Positions 52,209 to 61,562 of a DNA stretch of 64,000 nt are shown piece after piece (position 1 is the first letter of the stretch; each line of letters opens with the position of its first letter). The notes below the pieces were generated by a model, which was not told the DNA's origin, did not search any database, and saw only the letters and a program-made list of their open reading frames with translations. Origin of the DNA: Pseudomaricurvus sp033283335 (GTDB lineage Bacteria > Pseudomonadota > Gammaproteobacteria > Pseudomonadales > Cellvibrionaceae); contig JAWMQP010000003.1 of NCBI GenBank assembly GCA_033283335.1, positions 517,116-581,115 on the forward strand, in the 5' to 3' direction. The position numbers and the translations under genes were made by a program.

Positions 52209-54806
52209 TCAATCCAGCAGCTGTTTTAGGGCGTAAATTTGCTCCAGCGCCTGCTTTGGAGTCAGATTATCAGGATCCAGTGACTCCAGGGCCTCGACAG
52301 CGGGGTGTGGTGGGGCTATACCGAACATGTCATCCTGAAATGGCTGCTCGGCCACCACAGGCCGGGACGTTCTGGCGGATGGGGCCGGGGTTTCCAGGTG
52401 TTTTTCCCCTTCCAGAATGGCCAGCTGCTGTTTCGCCATGGCGACAACTTCAGCGGGTATCCCGGCCAGTTTAGCGACTTGCAGGCCGTAACTCTGACTG
52501 GCCGGTCCCTCCTGTATATTGTGCAAGAAGACAATGTTGTCGTTATGCTCTGTGGCGTCCAGGTGAACGTTTGCCACATTGTGGTGGGTGGCGGGCAGAT
52601 CGGTCAGCTCGAAATAGTGGGTAGCAAACAGGGTAAAGGCTTTGACGTTTTGGGCAAGCTGGGTAGCGCAGGCCCACGCCAGTGATAAACCGTCGAAGGT
52701 GCTGGTGCCACGTCCAATTTCATCCATCAGGACCAGGCTGCGATCCGTAGCATTGTTAAGGATGTTGGCCGTTTCCGTCATTTCCACCATAAACGTGGAG
52801 CGGCCACCGGCCAGGTCATCCGATGAGCCGATGCGGGTAAAAATCCGGTCTACAATGCCCACGGTGGCCTTCTGCGCGGGGATATAGCTGCCGATATGGG
52901 CCAGCAGAGTAATTAATGCGGTCTGCCGCATGTAAGTCGATTTACCGCCCATGTTCGGTCCGGTTACGATCAGCATTTTGCGCTGGTCGTCCAGTGCCAG
53001 GTCATTAGGGACAAAAGGGTGATTGGAGACTTTTTCCACCACCGGGTGGCGGCCGGCAACATAGTGTAATCCCGGTTCCAGGGTTAGGCTTGGACAGGTA
53101 AAATTCAGGTGGTCGGCGCGCTCGGCCAGGGTGCACAGAACATCCAGCTCGGATATGGCTTCTGCGGCGGCCTGCAGGGGCAGAAGATCCTGGTTCAGGC
53201 GCTCTACGATGTCATCGTAGAGGCCCTTTTCGCGGCTCAGTGCCCGGCTTTTGGCTGACAAGGCCTTATCTTCAAACTCCTTCAATTCAGGTGTGATAAA
53301 GCGCTCGGCATTTTTCAGGGTCTGGCGGCGAATGTAGTCCACCGGTGCCTGCTCGGATTGGGCTCGACTGATTTCGATGTAGTAGCCGTGTACCCGGTTG
53401 TAACCCACTTTAAGGGTACTGATTCCGGTGCGCTCTTTTTCCCGGGTTTCAAGGTCGATCAAAAATTGACCCGCATTGGTGCTGATATTGCGCAGCTCAT
53501 CCAATTCGGCATCATAACCATCGGCGATGACGCCGCCATCACGGATGACGACCGGTGGGTTCTCAATAATAGCGCGACCCAGCAGGTCTTCCAGTTCGGG
53601 GAAGGTGCCAATGGTTTTCGACAGGGCCTGCAGGTGCGGCGAAGCCAGGGGCTTGAGTTGCCCCTGAAGCTCTGGATACGTGCTCAGGGATGTGTACAGC
53701 CGCGACAAATCCCGTGGTCGGGCTGAGCGCAGGGCAATACGCCCCAGAATACGTTCCAGGTCGCCAATACGTTTCAGGCTTTGACGGATGGGTTCGAACT
53801 GGTAGTTGTCCATCAGGTGGGTAATGGCATCCTGACGTGCCCGCAAAGTGGCTAAATCCCGCAGTGGGCGGTTCAGCCAGCGGCGCAGCAGGCGACTACC
53901 CATGGCTGTTGAAGCGGTGTTGAGAACGTCGAACAGGGTATTTTCATCACCGCCGGAGAGGTTGATGTCCAGCTCCAGGTTGCGTCGGGTGGCGGCATCC
54001 ATAGCGACCGCTTCATCGCGGTTTTCGCCGCTGATGGCGTTGATATGGGGCAGGGCGGTGCGCTGAGTTTCCTGGGCGTAGGCGAGTAGACAGCCAGCCG
54101 CCGCCAGGGCGACAGTCATATGGTCGCAGCCAAAGCCAGCCAGATCCTGAGTGCCGAATTGGCGGGTTAGCAGGCGCTCGGCCGTTTCCAGTTCGAATTC
54201 CCAGGGCGCCCGCCGGCGCAAACCGCGGCGATTTTCCAGCACTTCACTGCAGGACAGGTCTTCTGAAACCAGCAGCTCGGCCGGGCTCAGCCGCTGCAGT
54301 TCCCCCAGGGCGGCATCCAGGCCCTGCACTTCGAGCACCTGGAAACGGCCAGAGCCGATGTCCATGGTGGCCAGGCCAAAGGTATCCTCCACCACGTGCA
54401 GGGCTACCAGGAGATTGTCCCGACTTTCATCCAGCAGGGATTCATCACTGACGGTTCCCGGGGTGACGATGCGCACCACTTTTCGTTCCACAGGCCCCTT
54501 GCTGGTCGCCGGATCACCGATTTGCTCGCAAATGGCCACCGATACGCCCTTGCGTACCAGTTTGGCCAGATAGCCGTCCGCCGCGTGAAAGGGAATACCG
54601 GCCATTGGAATGGGCTCGCCGTTGGATTTGCCTCGGGCTGTCAAGGTGACGTCCAGCAGTTCAGCTGCTTGTTTGGCGTCGTCGTAGAACAGCTCGTAGA
54701 AGTCTCCCATGCGATAGAACACGAGTTCGTGGGGATGCTGCGCCTTGATTTTAAGGTATTGCTGCATCATGGGCGTGTGCTGTTGGGGCTGTTCAGTTTT
54801 TGGCAT
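52209..54806 (-). CDS. mutS: DNA mismatch repair protein MutS
   Basis: 865 residues, full length. The N-terminal mismatch-binding Phe-x-Glu motif is in MGDFYELFYDD, the clamp and lever domains follow, and the ATPase part has Walker A GPNMGGKSTYMRQ and Walker B VLMDEIGRGTSTFDG. The very C-terminus has the short dimerisation tail. It recognises mismatches and starts repair. Single gene with fdxA downstream on the same strand. Confidence 0.97.
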   Translation of the reverse strand: MPKTEQPQQHTPMMQQYLKIKAQHPHELVFYRMGDFYELFYDDAKQAAELLDVTLTARGKSNGEPIPMAGIPFHAADGYLAKLVRKGVSVAICEQIGDPATSKGPVERKVVRIVTPGTVSDESLLDESRDNLLVALHVVEDTFGLATMDIGSGRFQVLEVQGLDAALGELQRLSPAELLVSEDLSCSEVLENRRGLRRRAPWEFELETAERLLTRQFGTQDLAGFGCDHMTVALAAAGCLLAYAQETQRTALPHINAISGENRDEAVAMDAATRRNLELDINLSGGDENTLFDVLNTASTAMGSRLLRRWLNRPLRDLATLRARQDAITHLMDNYQFEPIRQSLKRIGDLERILGRIALRSARPRDLSRLYTSLSTYPELQGQLKPLASPHLQALSKTIGTFPELEDLLGRAIIENPPVVIRDGGVIADGYDAELDELRNISTNAGQFLIDLETREKERTGISTLKVGYNRVHGYYIEISRAQSEQAPVDYIRRQTLKNAERFITPELKEFEDKALSAKSRALSREKGLYDDIVERLNQDLLPLQAAAEAISELDVLCTLAERADHLNFTCPSLTLEPGLHYVAGRHPVVEKVSNHPFVPNDLALDDQRKMLIVTGPNMGGKSTYMRQTALITLLAHIGSYIPAQKATVGIVDRIFTRIGSSDDLAGGRSTFMVEMTETANILNNATDRSLVLMDEIGRGTSTFDGLSLAWACATQLAQNVKAFTLFATHYFELTDLPATHHNVANVHLDATEHNDNIVFLHNIQEGPASQSYGLQVAKLAGIPAEVVAMAKQQLAILEGEKHLETPAPSARTSRPVVAEQPFQDDMFGIAPPHPAVEALESLDPDNLTPKQALEQIYALKQLLD

Positions 54807-54937
54807 AATTCACTAATTGAGATCTGGACGGGCAAAGCGGGCATTTTACTTGATCGTCGACCGTCAGGTGAAGGCTGAATATGGTCGATTGCTGTCTGAA
54901 TTGGCGTACTTCACGGCCATATTCAAGACTGCACATG

Positions 54938-55005
54938 CCACTATATACAACTGCATGCACAGCTACATACACAACTAACAACTACGTACACAGCTACATG
55001 TACAG
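54938..55005. repeat. Short interspersed repeats in the mutS-pncC gap
   Basis: The stretch between 54938 and 55005 is made of variants of cacagctacat and acaacta, repeated several times (for example gcacagctacata and tacacagctacatg). It covers the region in which promoters of mutS and of the following gene should lie. No regulator box was recognised, including LexA. Confidence 0.5.
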
Positions 55006-55020
55006 GAACAGGGATTATAT

Positions 55021-55512
55021 ATGGTCACAGGCACGTTACCGCTGGCTAATCAGTTGGGTGCTTTATTGCAGCAGCGAGGTTGGCTGATAGGTACGGCTGA
55101 ATCCTGCACTGGAGGGCTTTTGGCAGCCGCCATTACCGATGTGGCGGGCAGCTCAGGCTGGTTTGAAGAGGGACTGGTGACCTACGCCAACCACAGCAAG
55201 CAGCGGTTGCTGGGGGTGCCGGCTGGCACTCTGGCCGCTGTAGGTGCGGTCAGTCGCGAAGTGGTGGAGGCGATGGTGCAAGGCGTGCAGGACCGTGGCG
55301 CGGATGTGGCTGTGGCCACCAGTGGTATAGCTGGTCCGGACGGCGGCTCCGAGGCAAAGCCGGTGGGCACCGTCTGGTTTGCCTGGGCATTGCCTGGCCA
55401 ACTGGTCAGTGAGTGCCGTGTATTCAGCGGTGATCGCATGGCAGTGCGTGCCCAGGCGACGGCTTTTGCCCTGGAAAGACTGCTTGACCTGGTCTCGGCT
55501 GCTCCTGATTGA
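55021..55512 (+). CDS. pncC: CinA-family nicotinamide-nucleotide amidohydrolase
   Basis: 163 residues, equal to the C-terminal domain of CinA on its own. The core TAESCTGGLLAAAITDVAGSSGWFEEGLVTYAN and ATSGIAGPDGGSEAKPVGTVWFAW contain the conserved serine and glycine motifs of the deamidase. It hydrolyses NMN to nicotinate mononucleotide in the pyridine-nucleotide salvage pathway. It stands before recA, as in many gammaproteobacteria. The SOS box at 55553-55572 lies after this gene, so it is probably not itself under SOS control. Confidence 0.93.
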   Translation: MVTGTLPLANQLGALLQQRGWLIGTAESCTGGLLAAAITDVAGSSGWFEEGLVTYANHSKQRLLGVPAGTLAAVGAVSREVVEAMVQGVQDRGADVAVATSGIAGPDGGSEAKPVGTVWFAWALPGQLVSECRVFSGDRMAVRAQATAFALERLLDLVSAAPD

Positions 55513-55552
55513 ATTTCAGTGTCGCCGATTAAATTACTGTACAAAAAAATAG

Positions 55553-55572
55553 TACTGTTTTCTTGTACAGTA
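55553..55572. promoter_or_regulatory. LexA (SOS) box of recA
   Basis: TACTGTTTTCTTGTACAGTA fits CTGT-N8-ACAG exactly and has the TA extensions of the E. coli consensus. It is 66 bases before the recA ATG. LexA bound here would hold recA down until DNA damage. Confidence 0.93.
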
Positions 55573-55638
55573 AAAATAAATGTGCTTCAATGAGCGCAAT
55601 TGTAAATCACACATCCAACCGCAAGGGGTGACAGAAAC

Positions 55639-56670
55639 ATGGACCAAAACAAAGAGAAAGCTTTACAGGCTGCCCTGAGCCAGATTGAACGTCAGTTTGG
55701 CAAGGGCACGGTTATGCGCATGGGCGACAAAGAGCGTGAGCGCATTCCCTCTGTGTCCACCGGTTCATTAGGTCTGGATATCGCCTTGGGTATTGGCGGT
55801 TTGCCCAAGGGGAGAATTGTTGAAATTTACGGTCCGGAATCCTCGGGTAAAACCACGTTGACTCTGCAGGCGATTGCCGAAGCGCAGAAGGCTGGCGGCA
55901 CCTGTGCTTTTATCGACGCTGAGCACGCACTGGATCCAATCTATGCGGAAAAATTGGGTGTAAATGTGGATGACCTGATTGTCTCCCAGCCAGATACCGG
56001 TGAGCAGGCGTTGGAAGTGGCCGATATGCTGGTGCGCTCCGGCGCCATTGATGTGCTGGTGGTGGATTCGGTCGCGGCTCTGACACCCAAGGCTGAGATT
56101 GAAGGCGAGATGGGGGATCATCACGTCGGTCTGCAGGCTCGCCTGATGTCCCAGGCGCTGCGTAAAATTACCGGTAATATTAAAAATGCCAACTGCCTGG
56201 CCATCTTCATTAACCAGATTCGTATGAAGATCGGTGTTATGTTTGGCAACCCTGAGACCACTACCGGTGGTAACGCGCTGAAATTCTACTCCTCGGTACG
56301 TCTGGACATTCGTCGCATTGGTGCGGTTAAGGACGGTGACGAAGTTATTGGTTCCGAAACCCGGGTCAAAGTCGTGAAGAACAAGGTGGCGCCGCCGTTT
56401 ACCCAGACCGAGTTCCAGATTCTCTATGGTCAGGGTATTAATCGCCTGGGTGAAGTGATCGATTTTGGTGTCAAGCTGGGGTTGGTGGACAAGGCGGGGG
56501 CCTGGTACAGCTATCAGGGCAACAAGATCGGTCAGGGTAAAAATAACGTGGTCAAATACCTGCAAGAAAACCCGGACATTGCCCAAACCATTGAGGCACA
56601 GATCCGAGCGCAGTTGTTGCCAGAACAGAATGCACCCAAAGCGGTAGAGGTTGAGGAAGCCGAGGCTTAA
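55639..56670 (+). CDS. recA: Recombinase RecA
   Basis: 343 residues, full length. Walker A GPESSGKTT, MRMGDKERERIPSVSTGSLGLD of the N-terminal core, the L2 loop region after FINQIRMKIGVMFGNPETT, and an acidic C-terminus (VEVEEAEA) that moderates DNA binding. It forms filaments on single-stranded DNA, performs strand exchange and triggers LexA cleavage. Upstream is its own LexA box. Confidence 0.98.
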   Translation: MDQNKEKALQAALSQIERQFGKGTVMRMGDKERERIPSVSTGSLGLDIALGIGGLPKGRIVEIYGPESSGKTTLTLQAIAEAQKAGGTCAFIDAEHALDPIYAEKLGVNVDDLIVSQPDTGEQALEVADMLVRSGAIDVLVVDSVAALTPKAEIEGEMGDHHVGLQARLMSQALRKITGNIKNANCLAIFINQIRMKIGVMFGNPETTTGGNALKFYSSVRLDIRRIGAVKDGDEVIGSETRVKVVKNKVAPPFTQTEFQILYGQGINRLGEVIDFGVKLGLVDKAGAWYSYQGNKIGQGKNNVVKYLQENPDIAQTIEAQIRAQLLPEQNAPKAVEVEEAEA

Positions 56671-56692
56671 GCCATTCCCTTCGTACATATTC

Positions 56693-56713
56693 GGGGCCGG
56701 TATCATCGGCCCC
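56693..56713 (+). terminator. Hairpin between recA and recX
   Basis: GGGGCCG (56693-56699) and CGGCCCC (56707-56713), loop gtatcat. No T run follows. Such a hairpin between recA and recX usually allows only partial read-through, which keeps RecX low. Confidence 0.7.
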
Positions 56714-56762
56714 AAGTCTCCGCCAGCTCCATTTCCACAGACGCATCTTCTGGTGAACGCTC

Positions 56763-57269
56763 ATGACCTTTTCGCAAGCGGAAACCGCCCCTTCAATTCT
56801 TTCTGCAGACGAACGCTACCGGCGGATACGCTGGACTGCTATGGAGCTTCTGGCTCGGCGTGAGCATTCCCAGCAGGAGTTGCGGCAAAAGCTGGCCATT
56901 CGTTACGGGCACGATGATCCAGACGTGGTGATGGATATCGACGATTGTATTGCAGGATTGGAGGCGGATTTACTGCAGTCCGATCAGCGTTATACCGAAG
57001 CTTATGTGGCCATGCGTAAGCGCAAGGGCTACGGGCCAATGCGCTTGCAAACGGAATTGCGGGATAAGGGAATCGATCCAGAAATGATCGCCGCTGAGCT
57101 CAATAATCCAGAGCATGACTGGTATGAGCAGGCAAGGCTGGTGCTGCACAAAAAATTCTCAGAGATTGCCCTTGATCACAAGGAGCGTGCCCGGCAGATG
57201 CGATTTTTGCAGTACCGGGGGTTCTATCACGATCAAATTCAGGAAGCGGTTACAGCCACGCGGTTATAG
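56763..57269 (+). CDS. recX: Regulatory protein RecX
   Basis: 168 residues, made of three-helix repeats as usual: ELLARREHSQQELRQKLAIR in the first and MRKRKGYGPMRLQTELRDKGID in the second. RecX caps and limits RecA filaments. It is 92 bases after recA, behind the hairpin, and presumably shares the SOS promoter. Confidence 0.95.
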   Translation: MTFSQAETAPSILSADERYRRIRWTAMELLARREHSQQELRQKLAIRYGHDDPDVVMDIDDCIAGLEADLLQSDQRYTEAYVAMRKRKGYGPMRLQTELRDKGIDPEMIAAELNNPEHDWYEQARLVLHKKFSEIALDHKERARQMRFLQYRGFYHDQIQEAVTATRL

Positions 57270-57332
57270 GTATTGATTCAGCTTGTCGATACGGTTTGTC
57301 GAAACAGTGTGCCGAGCCCCATTTTTCCTTGT

Positions 57333-57668
57333 TCAGATGGACTCTTCCTCCTCCAGGAAGTTATTGACTGTCCCGTGTAAATTTGAGCGTAAACGCTCCC
57401 TCTCCAGTAATTTCTGTTGTACCGCCAAAGGTAACTCAGTAAACAGAATAAGGTTTTTGCTGATCAATAAGTGAATCAGGTCTTCGGTAACGCGGGCTAT
57501 TTTTTGATCAGTGTCAGCCAGGGCTGCTTTTACGGACTGGCTTTCATTGCCTTGCAGAAACGCAACTACATCCGGGTGGTCAGCTCCAAGCAGTTCATCG
57601 GCACCGAGGGCAGGTTCTTTGAGGAGTGCCACCAAGTGGCCTTGCGTATTGCGAACAGCGTAAGGCAT
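57333..57668 (-). CDS. Tryptophan synthase beta-like protein (small family of unknown role)
   Basis: 111 residues from an ATG with AGGA in front; an upstream start in the same frame adds five residues. The C-terminal half (VTEDLIHLLISKNLILFTELPLAVQQKLLERERLRSNLHG) is characteristic of small Pseudomonas-type proteins that databases name tryptophan synthase beta-like; they have no tryptophan synthase activity that I know of. The helical part could mediate dimers. It is convergent with recX and divergent from the secretion ABC gene. Confidence 0.8.
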   Translation of the reverse strand: MPYAVRNTQGHLVALLKEPALGADELLGADHPDVVAFLQGNESQSVKAALADTDQKIARVTEDLIHLLISKNLILFTELPLAVQQKLLERERLRSNLHGTVNNFLEEEESI

Positions 57669-57787
57669 GATCAGTCCTGTCAAATGAGTGCAATCAGCAT
57701 CTTAGCTGAACTTTCGTTTACAATGCACCCACTCTGAACAATTCGAATCCGTAGATGTCCCCACTAAACCATGGACTGTAACAGCGT

Positions 57788-59959
57788 ATGACGGCCCAAA
57801 TCTCCAGCTCTTTGGCTGGCAACACCACTGAAATCAAGGTATCCGAAGGAGTGTTTGACCCCTTGCTGGCCTGTCTGGTACAGCTGGCTAGGATGGAGGG
57901 GCTGGCCTGTTCTCCGGCTTCCGTTACAGCCGGTCTGCCATTGGTTGACGAGCGTTTAACCCCGGATTTGTTTGTTCGGGCTGCAGAGCGTGCCGGCCTA
58001 AAGGCAACTATCGTGCGGCGTCAGCTGGCAGACCTGAACAAGTTGGCGTGTCCCCTGGTGTTGTTACTGGAGGGTGATCAAGCCGTAGTGCTGGTGGATA
58101 TGGACAAGGCCACGGCACAGGCTCGGATCCTGGACGTGGAAACCGATGGCGAGAAAACGCTGTCCTTAGAAGAGTTGGAATCCTGTTATTCCGGCTTTTG
58201 CATTTTTGCCAAGCCTATATACCGTTTCGATAAACGAACCCGACATATCGATACCAAACCCAGAGTCCACTGGTTTTGGAGCGTCTTGACGGGATCCTGG
58301 CGTATCTACCGAGATGTGTTGCTGGCGTCTTTATTGATTAACCTGTTTGCTTTGGCAAATCCCCTCTTTGTCATGAACGTTTATGACCGGGTAGTACCGA
58401 ATGATGCTATCGAGACTCTTTGGGTGCTCGCCATTGGGGTCTTGATTGTTTATAGCTTCGACGTGTTGCTAAAAAGCTTACGGGCTTATTTTCTCGAAGT
58501 GGCCGGTAAAAAATCCGATGTTAAGCTGTCGGCTTATATTTTCGAGCGGGTGCTTGGGGCGCGTTTTTCGGAGCGGGCCGAGTCGGTTGGCGCCTTTGCC
58601 AGTCAATTGCGTGAATTTGAAACCGTGCGTAATTTCATCACCTCGTCGACGGTGACTGCCTTCGTGGATTTGCCATTCGTATTGCTGTTTTTGATGGTTA
58701 TCGCGTATATCGGTGGTCCTATTGTGCTGGTCCCGTTACTGACGATCCCGTTAATTATTGGCTTTGCCCTCTATCTGCAGCGGCCGTTACGCTATGCGGT
58801 TGAGCAGACCTATCAGGCCGGAGCGCAAAAAAATGCCACCTTGGTAGAGGCCTTGACCAATTTGGAGACCGTCAAAATTCTGGGGGCGGAAGGACGTGTC
58901 CAGGCAGTGTGGGAGGCATCCGTGGGTCACTTGGCTCGCTGGGGACAGCGAATGCGCCTCTTGTCCAGTTCCGCCACGACTGTCACCGCAGCCATGATCC
59001 AGTTTTCTTCGGTAGCCGTTGTGGTGCTGGGCGTGTACCTGATTGCTGAGCGGGAGTTGACCATGGGCGCATTAATTGCGGTTGTAATGTTGACCTCGCG
59101 CGCGTTATCACCGATGGGGCAGGTGGCCGGGTTGCTGGTGAATTATCACCAGACCCGTACGGCGTATCAGGGTTTGGAGAACGTCATCAGCAAGTCACAG
59201 GAACGTAATGAAGAAAAGCCCTTTGTGCAGAGACCGCATTTGCAGGGCGGCATACGATTTCAGCAGGTTAGCTTTACCTACCCCGGCGAAGTTCAGGCCT
59301 CCCTGCAGGGAGTCTCATTTGATATCCAACCCGGTGAGCGAGTCGGCATTATCGGGCGTATCGGATCAGGTAAGAGCACGCTGCAGAAATTGATTCTGGG
59401 TCTCTATCAGGCACAGGAAGGGGCTGTGTTGGTGGATGGTATTGATATCCGCCAAATCGATCCAGCCGATCTGCGCCGAAATATTGGCTGCGTACCCCAA
59501 GATATCAGCCTGTTCTATGGCTCAATCAAAGACAATATTGTCTATGGCACTCCTCATGTCGAGGATGCACAAATTCTGAAAGCGGCTGAAATTGCCGGTG
59601 TCACTGACTTTGTCAATACCCATCCGGCCGGTTTTGATCGTTCCGTTGGAGAGGGTGGCCAAGCCTTGTCCGGCGGTCAACGACAAAGTGTGGCAGTGGC
59701 AAGGGCAGTACTGAACGAGCCTCCTGTTTTTCTGTTCGATGAGCCCAGTACCGGGATGGACAATAGCACGGAAGTGAGCCTTAAAGAGCAGTTGATGAAA
59801 GCCACTAAGGATAAGACGCTGTTGCTGGTGACTCATAAAACGGCGCTTTTGTCCCTGGTGGATAGGGTGCTGGTGCTTGATCGCGGCAAGTTGGTGGCAG
59901 ATGGGCCGAAAGAGGCGGTGTTGGAGGCATTACGCAAAGGGCAATTACGTGTTTCATAA
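57788..59959 (+). CDS. lapB: Type I secretion ABC transporter (LapB-like)
   Basis: 723 residues in three parts: an N-terminal C39-like domain (about 15-140), six membrane helices (about 160-440), and an ATPase domain (about 485-723; GRIGSGKST, LSGGQRQ, VFLFDEPS). In the C39-like part the active-site cysteine and histidine positions are changed, as in LapB, so it should bind the substrate without cleaving it. It powers export of the large adhesin encoded at 62998. The next gene, the adaptor, starts 16 bases after it. Confidence 0.9.
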   Translation: MTAQISSSLAGNTTEIKVSEGVFDPLLACLVQLARMEGLACSPASVTAGLPLVDERLTPDLFVRAAERAGLKATIVRRQLADLNKLACPLVLLLEGDQAVVLVDMDKATAQARILDVETDGEKTLSLEELESCYSGFCIFAKPIYRFDKRTRHIDTKPRVHWFWSVLTGSWRIYRDVLLASLLINLFALANPLFVMNVYDRVVPNDAIETLWVLAIGVLIVYSFDVLLKSLRAYFLEVAGKKSDVKLSAYIFERVLGARFSERAESVGAFASQLREFETVRNFITSSTVTAFVDLPFVLLFLMVIAYIGGPIVLVPLLTIPLIIGFALYLQRPLRYAVEQTYQAGAQKNATLVEALTNLETVKILGAEGRVQAVWEASVGHLARWGQRMRLLSSSATTVTAAMIQFSSVAVVVLGVYLIAERELTMGALIAVVMLTSRALSPMGQVAGLLVNYHQTRTAYQGLENVISKSQERNEEKPFVQRPHLQGGIRFQQVSFTYPGEVQASLQGVSFDIQPGERVGIIGRIGSGKSTLQKLILGLYQAQEGAVLVDGIDIRQIDPADLRRNIGCVPQDISLFYGSIKDNIVYGTPHVEDAQILKAAEIAGVTDFVNTHPAGFDRSVGEGGQALSGGQRQSVAVARAVLNEPPVFLFDEPSTGMDNSTEVSLKEQLMKATKDKTLLLVTHKTALLSLVDRVLVLDRGKLVADGPKEAVLEALRKGQLRVS

Positions 59960-59975
59960 CTTCAGGAAAGCTTTA

Positions 59976-61343
59976 ATGCACGAAATGCGTCGCAAACCGG
60001 TTTGGCAGCAGTGGTTTGAATCTGCTGCGGAAGCGGATGCGCGAGAACTGAGCTACACCTCATCGGCCGCGGCAGTTGTGCTTGAACAGTCGCCACGGGG
60101 TGGGCAACAGTTGTTGTGGGCTATTGCGGCATTTTTTCTGGTGATGCTGGTGTGGGCGGCGCTGGCAGAGGTGGATGAATTTACCCGTGGTGAGGGCAAG
60201 GTCATTCCCTCCAGTAACGTCCAGGTAGTACAAAACCTGGAAGGTGGAATTTTGGCGGAGTTATACGTTCGTGAAGGCGAGCTTGTAAAGCCCGGACAAC
60301 CGCTATTGCGTATTGACGATACCCGCTTCTCTTCCTCAATGCGGGAAGCTGACGTAACGCTGATGCAGTTGAAAGCAAAAGTCGCCAGATTAAATGCAGA
60401 GGCGGAAGGTCGCTTATTTGATGTCACCGACTACCCAGACCTGGACGGGGCGGTGTTGAGTGAAGAGTGGAAGGTTCACCAGGCCCGACGACGTGAATTG
60501 GATAGTGGAAACCAGTTGTTAATGGCGCAGGCCAGGCAAAAGCAGCAGGAGTTGTCTGAACTTCGGGCCAAGCGTGATCAGATTGCCCGTAGCCTAGAGT
60601 TGCTGCAAAGCGAATTGTCCATGACCCGCCCGCTGGCTGAAGAGGGGGCAATCTCCCAGGTTGAGTTATTGCGGTTGGAGCGTCAGGTGAACGATCTGGG
60701 TGGCGAGCTCGAAGCTGCGGAACTGGCAATACCCCGTGTGCAGGCCAGCCTGGAGGAAGCCCAGGAGAAGCTAAATAATGTTGAGCTGACCTTCCAGAAA
60801 GACGCCTACCAGGAGAAGCGGGAAGCGATGGCAGAGCTTGCCCGCTTATCGGAAACCAGTGACGCCCTGGCGGATCGTGTAAAAAGAACCTTGGTCATCT
60901 CACCTGTGGCGGGAACCGTCAAGCAGCTGCTGGTGAAGACACTGGGTGGAGTTATTCAGCCGGGTATGGATATCGTCGAAATTGTACCTACGGAAGACAA
61001 ATTATTGGTTGAGGCACGAGTCAGACCCGCCGATATTGCGTTTTTACACCCGGGACAGAAGGCCAAGGTCAAGTTCACAGCCTACGACTTTTCCATTCAT
61101 GGCGGGCTGGATGGGGAAGTGGTATTGATCAGTCCAGACACTATTGTGGATGAAAAAGAAGAGAGCTTTTACCTGGTGCGGGTTGAAACCGCCGCTTCTT
61201 TTCTTGGCAGCGAGTCCCAGCCGTTGCCGATAATCCCCGGCATGACCACCAATGTGGATATTCTGACGGGCAAGAAAACGGTTCTGGACTATTTGCTCAA
61301 GCCTATTTTGAAAACCAAGCAACTGGCTTTGCGTGAACGCTAG
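59976..61343 (+). CDS. lapC: Type I secretion adaptor (HlyD/LapC-like)
   Basis: 455 residues from an ATG with AGGAAAG in front; a longer frame from 59877 overlaps the ABC gene by 83 bases and is not credible. One N-terminal membrane helix (about 43-65), a lipoyl half with NLEGGILAELYVREGELVKPGQ, a long coiled coil (about 145-300) and a C-terminal half with SPVAGTVKQLLVKTLGGVIQPG. It bridges the ABC transporter and the outer-membrane TolC-type protein. Confidence 0.92.
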   Translation: MHEMRRKPVWQQWFESAAEADARELSYTSSAAAVVLEQSPRGGQQLLWAIAAFFLVMLVWAALAEVDEFTRGEGKVIPSSNVQVVQNLEGGILAELYVREGELVKPGQPLLRIDDTRFSSSMREADVTLMQLKAKVARLNAEAEGRLFDVTDYPDLDGAVLSEEWKVHQARRRELDSGNQLLMAQARQKQQELSELRAKRDQIARSLELLQSELSMTRPLAEEGAISQVELLRLERQVNDLGGELEAAELAIPRVQASLEEAQEKLNNVELTFQKDAYQEKREAMAELARLSETSDALADRVKRTLVISPVAGTVKQLLVKTLGGVIQPGMDIVEIVPTEDKLLVEARVRPADIAFLHPGQKAKVKFTAYDFSIHGGLDGEVVLISPDTIVDEKEESFYLVRVETAASFLGSESQPLPIIPGMTTNVDILTGKKTVLDYLLKPILKTKQLALRER

Positions 61344-61500
61344 CGGGTCTGATAGCTGCGTTCGACGCCAATCTAACGGGAGTCTTTCCTGGCTATTTTG
61401 TGTCCTTTCTGGCCGTTTTGGCGGCTAAATGTATGTTCTATGCCAAAAAGTGATTAAAATATGATGTTTTAATTGTCTTTTAGCCTGTAAAATCCTTTTT

Positions 61501-61516
61501 TGTGACGCGTGTCACA
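61501..61516 (+). promoter_or_regulatory. CRP/Vfr-type palindrome upstream of the TolC-like gene
   Basis: TGTGACGCGTGTCACA has the two exact half-sites TGTGA and TCACA six bases apart, as in the CRP consensus. It is 47 bases before the ATG at 61563. In the 219-base gap that separates the adaptor and the outer-membrane genes it would allow the latter to be controlled separately. Confidence 0.6.
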
Positions 61517-61562
61517 TTAATGGGTTTGATGCAGGCAGTATTACTGATTTTGTAAATAGGCA

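Noticed and set aside
59877..59975. Longer adaptor protein starting inside the ABC gene
   Set aside because: It would overlap by 83 bases and add 33 residues foreign to HlyD proteins; the ATG at 59976 has a good binding site.
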